This document shows positions 63,156 through 64,000 of a DNA stretch of 64,000 nucleotides, in pieces. The notes beneath the pieces are model-generated. The model did no database searches. It saw only the letters and a program-made list of their open reading frames with translations, and had not been told where the DNA came from. Numbering within the stretch: the stretch's first letter is position 1; each line of letters opens with the position of its first letter. The position numbers and the translations under genes are program-made. Source of the stretch: Amoebophrya sp. A120 (lineage: Eukaryota > Sar > Dinophyceae > Syndiniales > Amoebophryaceae); NCBI GenBank assembly GCA_905178155.1, contig CAJINV010000002.1, forward strand, positions 8,699,224 to 8,763,223. Direction: 5' to 3'.

Positions 63156-64000
63156 ACTGATCAACAACTTTTCCTCGCGTATTGCAGCCTCGCAGGCAGC
63201 ATAGTCCTGGTCGTCATCCGGGGAGCGGTAGCGGGGTATCCTAGATAAAATGTCCGTCACCTGCATCAATTCGTAACCGACTGTCAAATACTGCTCACCT
63301 CAAGTTCAACACATTACCATGCATAGCAGTAGCACGGAGCATGCCAAAGAAAAACTGATGTTGGCGACGGAAATTTCATTTCCGATACGATGCTGCTCTA
63401 GCTCACTGGCAGTACCATCTTCCTCGTCCCCTTCGCTGTCGCTGACGGGTTCCGGGCTGCTTTCCTCACTAGCCTGCCCTTCCTGCGCAGCGAAAACCGT
63501 TCCAAATTCGCGCGCCAATTCCCCGCCCGAGGAATCGAGCAGCTGCGGGTAATCTATTTGCGGACCACTGCTGACCTCCTCGTCGTGTGCTCCTTGCACA
63601 GCACCGCTTGCGGCTAGAGGCATCGTCGTCTGCAGCCCCCGCCCGTGGTGCCACTGTTCCTCAATCTTTGGCACAACTACTTGAGCCGACTCAAGAGAAG
63701 ACCTTTGCACCCCGTCGTCCTCAAGCGTCATCATGGTTCGAAAGGACTCTGACAGCGATTGCAAAATGGCTGCTTGCGTCTGGACGTCGTCGTCAGCTTC
63801 GACCACGTAGTCGTGCGCGCTGCTTTCCTCTGCTGCCCCGACGAGGTGGCCCACTGCAGTTGCAGCTGCCTGCGTCGCCATTGGCTGCTCTCGTTTGGCA
63901 TGATCCTGCTGCTGCTGCTGCTGCTGCTCCACTTCCTTCTCCAGTTGCGCTGCGAGAGCGTCCCTTGCTACATGCATGTCTAGCAGCTCCACATCGGTGT
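63030..64000 (-). CDS. partial gene running off the right edge; unknown
   Basis: The frame is open to position 64000, so the 5' end is missing. Exon 64000-63389 is acidic and Gln/Ser-rich, with a seven-Gln run and an EESSPEPVSDSEGDEEDG stretch. A GT-AG intron (63281-63388; donor CATC/GTATCGG, acceptor TTGACAG/TCGG, phase 1) leads to exon 63280-63030, reading LGYELMQVTDILSRIPRYRS, then QDYAACEAAIREEKLLISAA, ending at TAG. Coding character fades after ASCKK, where the candidate element end lies. This may be the 5' part of the giant gene 52178-62270. Confidence 0.5.
63906..63928. repeat. CTG triplet microsatellite encoding polyglutamine
   Basis: A run of just over seven CTG units on the plus strand, read as CAG (Gln) on the minus-strand partial gene. 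Confidence 0.85.

Noticed and set aside
1-64000. CRISPR arrays, bacterial operons, rRNA genes, relict spliced-leader sequence
   Set aside because: Looked for by eye; no regular spacer-repeat array, Shine-Dalgarno-led operon, rRNA core or dinoflagellate spliced-leader core was found.

Overview
The window looks like nuclear DNA of an alveolate protist. My best guess is a syndinian dinoflagellate of the Amoebophrya type, inferred from the sequence alone. Four things point there. Confident protein genes almost all lie on the minus strand. Proteins are long and low-complexity, rich in S, Q, N and A, and carry eukaryotic families (exosome RNase PH subunit, PhyH oxygenase, HGSNAT-like acetyltransferase, CCCH zinc finger). 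Some introns are ordinary GT-AG introns. Thirteen other introns are transposon-like 'introners' with terminal inverted repeats (TIRs), 5-bp target-site duplications (TSDs) and no possible GT-AG or GC-AG ends.

Layout from left to right, all minus strand unless stated: exosome subunit (0.2-1.2 kb); a 3,759-residue low-complexity protein (2.1-13.7 kb); two ORFs in the same frame split by one UGA (14.6-17.1 kb); a doubtful gene (17.2-18.1 kb); a coiled-coil protein (18.1-19.6 kb); two single-exon unknowns (20.1-24.3 kb); a 1,254-residue protein with three introners, one of them 1.36 kb (24.5-30.1 kb); PhyH-like oxygenase (30.7-32.6 kb); a secreted unknown (34.0-35.4 kb); a gene-poor AT-rich gap (35.4-38.1 kb); an Asn/Gly-rich protein, an unknown protein and a CCCH zinc-finger protein that together carry seven introners (38.1-44.6 kb); HGSNAT-like membrane acetyltransferase (45.3-48.1 kb); a gene-poor gap with a possible plus-strand gene (48.1-50.9 kb); a 279-residue unknown (50.9-52.1 kb); a second giant protein of at least about 3,236 codons (52.2-62.3 kb); and a gene running off the right edge (63.0-64.0 kb).

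The main discovery is the set of introners. I joined exons by removing each element plus one TSD copy, and the reading frame was restored at all 13 sites. The elements fall into four TIR families (A-D). All share TA-type termini (TATC or TATG in all but one) and 5-bp TSDs, and nearly all carry an internal motif like ATTTGTCATGC. This suggests related elements mobilised by one machinery. The largest (28049-29412) holds a duplicated pair of hairpins with compensatory base changes. No transposase, tRNA, rRNA or CRISPR array was recognised. Most proteins have no function I can name, and I have not guessed one.
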